DNA of 37,624 bases, taken from NCBI GenBank assembly GCA_020722985.1, contig DYJU01000016.1, positions 1-37,624 on the forward strand, written 5' to 3'. Positions 35,777 through 37,624 of the stretch are shown one piece after another. The notes under the pieces were generated by a model. That model ran no database searches. It was not told where the DNA came from and saw nothing but the letters and a program-made list of their open reading frames with translations. The DNA is from Candidatus Methylomirabilis sp. (GTDB lineage: Bacteria > Oederibacteriota > PGYV01 > DYJU01). How positions within the stretch are numbered: the first letter of the stretch is position 1; every line of letters starts with the position of its first letter. A program made the position numbers and the translations under genes.

Positions 35777-35791
35777 CCTTTAATTTAAAGG
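35777..35791. promoter_or_regulatory. perfect palindrome upstream of the dnaK -35 box
   Basis: CCTTTAATTTAAAGG: 7-bp arms around one base, 8 bp upstream of the proposed -35 box. It is flanked by A-runs and T-runs, so a weak terminator of an upstream transcript is an alternative to an operator. A+T-rich chance occurrence cannot be ruled out. Confidence 0.3.
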
Positions 35792-35874
35792 TCTTTTATG
35801 ATTGATGTATTAAAATAAAACTATTTTTATATATTAGGTGTTCTATTTTAAAACATTAGACGTCAAATATTTCG

Positions 35875-36230
35875 TAATAGTTCAGCCACCAGAAGTAAAA
35901 CCAATGTAATATTTCAGCCACCAGAAGTGAACTTAAAAAAGTATGGCTAATAATAAGGAAACATCAGGCATTATCATTTTTAGGAAGCCGAGAGATGGGG
36001 GCAGAAGGGAAAATAAGGGTGTATGAGCATGACGAAGCAATCTGTCAGTTGAAAACGGAAGAAGACAATACTAAAAGGCAAGCGGTAGAAAAAGCAAGAT
36101 TGCTTTGTCAAGCGCAAAAAACTGGGGAATAGAAAACGGAGGTTATCATTCACCTGATTTCGCAATGACAAAGCAAAAAAATTATATTTATATCTAAACA
36201 AATTTTGTCCTACTAGTGGCTAAACTATTA
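35875..36230 (-). repeat. dispersed MITE-like element, inverted, with a duplicated end
   Basis: The orientation is opposite to the other copies. The end at 35907-35924 (TAATATTTCAGCCACCAG) and 36213-36230 (CTAGTGGCTAAACTATTA) form the inverted terminal repeats; total 324 bp. A further copy of the left end (TAATAGTTCAGCCACCAG) lies at 35875-35892, so the end is tandemly duplicated with a 32-bp period. Internal words, in reverse, match the other units: GAAGCCGAGAGATGGGGGCAG, GACGAAGCAATCTG, AAAACGGAAGAAGACAA, GCAAGATTGCTTTGTCAA. Also TTTCGCAATGACAAAGC, a phrase close to a widespread bacterial intergenic repeat. No gene. Confidence 0.75.
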
Positions 36231-36244
36231 TAATATCTCTGATA

Positions 36245-36280
36245 AAATTAAAAACCCCGTCTCTTTTTAAAAAACGGGGT
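36245..36280 (-). terminator. rho-independent terminator of the FlgD-domain protein gene
   Basis: On the minus strand ACCCCGT (complement of 36274-36280) and ACGGGGT (complement of 36254-36260) make a 7-bp G+C-rich stem, followed by TTTTAATTTT. It is about 35 bp downstream of the stop codon at 36315. It separates this gene from the dnaK region. Confidence 0.85.
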
Positions 36281-36314
36281 AAAAAGGGGTTAAAACTTTT
36301 TTCCTGTTCGCCTG

Positions 36315-37624
36315 CTATTCTTCTGCCACTTTCCTTACTATTACTAATTTCTTATTTACTCTTTGCATCTTACCTGTTATTTCATTCCTTCCTTCTATTA
36401 TCACGGTATAAATTCCTGTACTCACATTCTGCTCTGTGGAGGTTTTCATATCCCAGTTAATTTCGCCATTCGCCATTTCTCCATTTAATACCCTTATCAA
36501 TTCACCCGCAACATTGTATACTTTTACATCAACTCTACCTTTACTTACCTTCTGCCATTTTATCTTGATCTGCCCTGGCAAAATTTTATCAATTATATAC
36601 GGATTCGGTATTATCTTTATTTCGCCTAATATTTCATTCTCCCCAGCATTTATTATAGAAACTGTTTTGGTTGCTATGGTTGTAAATCCAGATGCTGTTT
36701 TTACTTCTACTTTTATCTCGTAAATTCCGCTGTCCACTAACCTGCCAAATTCATTTTTGCCATCCCATTTTATTCCAGAACCATTCCCATAATTAAATTC
36801 TATATCTTCTTCTTTACCTATTAATATCACGTCATCAATGGCAAGATTTACAACAGAATCTGCTGCTTCTAATTTTGTTATTCGTTTTACTAATTCACCC
36901 GCAGTGTTATAAATACTTAATTGCACATATTCTTCTAATGTTAAAACCTGAATATCATATATGCGTGTGGTTTCATATCCATAAGCATCTTTTCCAGTTA
37001 TTTTTACAAAATATACTCCCTGATCTATATTTTGCCCATTATTATTTAATCCTGTCCAGTAAAAATCAACATATTCTTCACCAATATGATTTTCTATCTG
37101 TATTCCACTTATTCTTACTATCAATTTTCCTTCACGTGGATTAAATGCTCCACCCTCTTTTCCATTTGCAATTAACTTAACATCTGTTATTGAACCTGAC
37201 ATCTTTTCATTTGTAAGCAATGCTATTTTTTCTCCTGCTGCATTGTATATTTCTATTGTAAGAATATATGGAAAATATTCTGGCGTTATTGTTGCAGTAA
37301 GAGTAATTGTTGAAGTTGTGGTTATTGTTGGTGATACTGTCATTGTCATTGTTTCAGTTGCCGTATTTGTCAGTGTCCGTGTATCAGTTGGGGTATTTGT
37401 TATAGTTGCTGTATTTGTGTATGTTCGGGTATTTGTTGCTGTATAAGTATCAGTTGGCGTCTTTGTATCTGTCGGCGTTCTTGTTGCTGTTACTGTCCTT
37501 GTCTCTGTTGGCGTTGCTGTGTCTGTCCGCGTCCATGTCTCTGTCGCCGTGTTTGTTTCTGTCCGTGTCCATGTTGCTGTATAGGTATCACTCGGTGTAT
37601 TTGTTGGCGTATTTGTATTTGTTG
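36315..37624 (-). CDS. secreted/surface protein, C-terminal part, with Thr-x linker and FlgD-Ig-like domains (partial)
   Basis: The frame stays open past 37624, so the N-terminus is outside. Positions 37624 to about 37275 encode a linker in which every second residue is Thr: T-N-T-P-T-N-T-P-S-D-T-Y-T-A-T-W and so on, a stiff, probably glycosylated spacer. Then come three FlgD-Ig-like or similar units: one near YILTIEIYNAAGEKIALLT, one with VQLSIYNTAGELVKRI, and a last one with VDVKVYNVAGELIRVLNGE and GIYTVIIEGRNEITGK. Such domains close exported proteins in many candidate phyla and in FCB-group organisms. It ends ahead of a strong terminator. The actual start is unknown; an ATG at 37349 is internal and should not be used. 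Confidence 0.85.
   Translation of the reverse strand, partial: TNTNTPTNTPSDTYTATWTRTETNTATETWTRTDTATPTETRTVTATRTPTDTKTPTDTYTATNTRTYTNTATITNTPTDTRTLTNTATETMTMTVSPTITTTSTITLTATITPEYFPYILTIEIYNAAGEKIALLTNEKMSGSITDVKLIANGKEGGAFNPREGKLIVRISGIQIENHIGEEYVDFYWTGLNNNGQNIDQGVYFVKITGKDAYGYETTRIYDIQVLTLEEYVQLSIYNTAGELVKRITKLEAADSVVNLAIDDVILIGKEEDIEFNYGNGSGIKWDGKNEFGRLVDSGIYEIKVEVKTASGFTTIATKTVSIINAGENEILGEIKIIPNPYIIDKILPGQIKIKWQKVSKGRVDVKVYNVAGELIRVLNGEMANGEINWDMKTSTEQNVSTGIYTVIIEGRNEITGKMQRVNKKLVIVRKVAEE

Noticed and set aside
35714-35870. CIRCE operator for heat-shock control
   Set aside because: No TTAGCACTC-N9-GAGTGCTAA or near match was found; only an unrelated palindrome is present.
35980-36201. 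73-codon minus-strand frame in the repeat near dnaK
   Set aside because: It is the inside of the dispersed element and the equivalent frame is broken in the 5722 and 17996 copies.
37250-37600. DNA tandem repeat (microsatellite)
   Set aside because: The bases are not in exact repeat; the period of two codons is kept by amino acids (Thr at alternate positions), so it is a protein linker.

Overview
This is a strongly A+T-rich bacterial chromosomal window. Every protein gene I can support lies on the minus strand, so transcription runs from high to low coordinates. Several traits point to a diderm bacterium with a cell envelope exposed to the outside: a DegP/HtrA-type protease, a Wzy/O-antigen-ligase-like membrane protein, Tad (Flp-type) pilus genes, a Gld-like ABC export cluster with DUF4340, and large surface proteins ending in FlgD-Ig-like domains. 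Vor/Kor-type 2-oxoacid:ferredoxin oxidoreductase genes suggest an anaerobic, ferredoxin-based metabolism. The mix, with Thr-x-Thr-x linkers and dispersed non-coding repeats, resembles uncultivated candidate phyla. I cannot name the lineage from this window.

Layout from right to left, in transcription order. (1) 36315-37624: C-terminal part of a secreted protein with a Thr-x linker and FlgD-like domains, followed by a clear terminator. (2) 31808-35713: dnaK-groES-groEL, ended by a strong hairpin. (3) 24563-31676: a new promoter, then a short DnaJ, an ABC ATPase, a permease, a GldG-like protein, a DUF4340 protein and an HtrA protease. (4) 18417-23797: part of a Tad pilus locus: a TPR protein, a previously easy-to-miss 54-aa Flp-like ORF, Flp, TadE, TadG-like, a second TadE, an unknown exported protein and CpaB. 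No Tad ATPase, secretin, platform protein or prepilin peptidase is in the window. (5) 15179-17560: hom-thrC, for threonine synthesis, behind a near-consensus promoter. (6) 6483-15072: a four-subunit 2-oxoacid:ferredoxin oxidoreductase, an ArgA-type acetyltransferase and a 1846-residue repeat protein that starts with a HicB-like domain instead of a signal peptide. (7) 87-5607: a zinc-ribbon membrane protein, a Wzy-like/TPR protein, purN, a zinc-ribbon/DUF2007 protein and purH.

The four gene-free stretches (5608-6482, 17561-18416, 23798-24562, 35714-36314) are built mostly of dispersed repeats. One family is a roughly 312-324 bp MITE-like element with 18-bp terminal inverted repeats. A second is a 149-bp element with a hairpin at each end, present in two direct copies that bracket the Tad genes. 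A third is a short hairpin whose two best copies differ by a compensatory base-pair change. I found no tRNA, rRNA, CRISPR array, transposase or phage gene.

The observations most worth following are the HicB/surface-protein fusion, the cryptic second Flp-like ORF, the nested repeat families flanking the Tad locus, and the DnaJ that stops before its second C-terminal domain.
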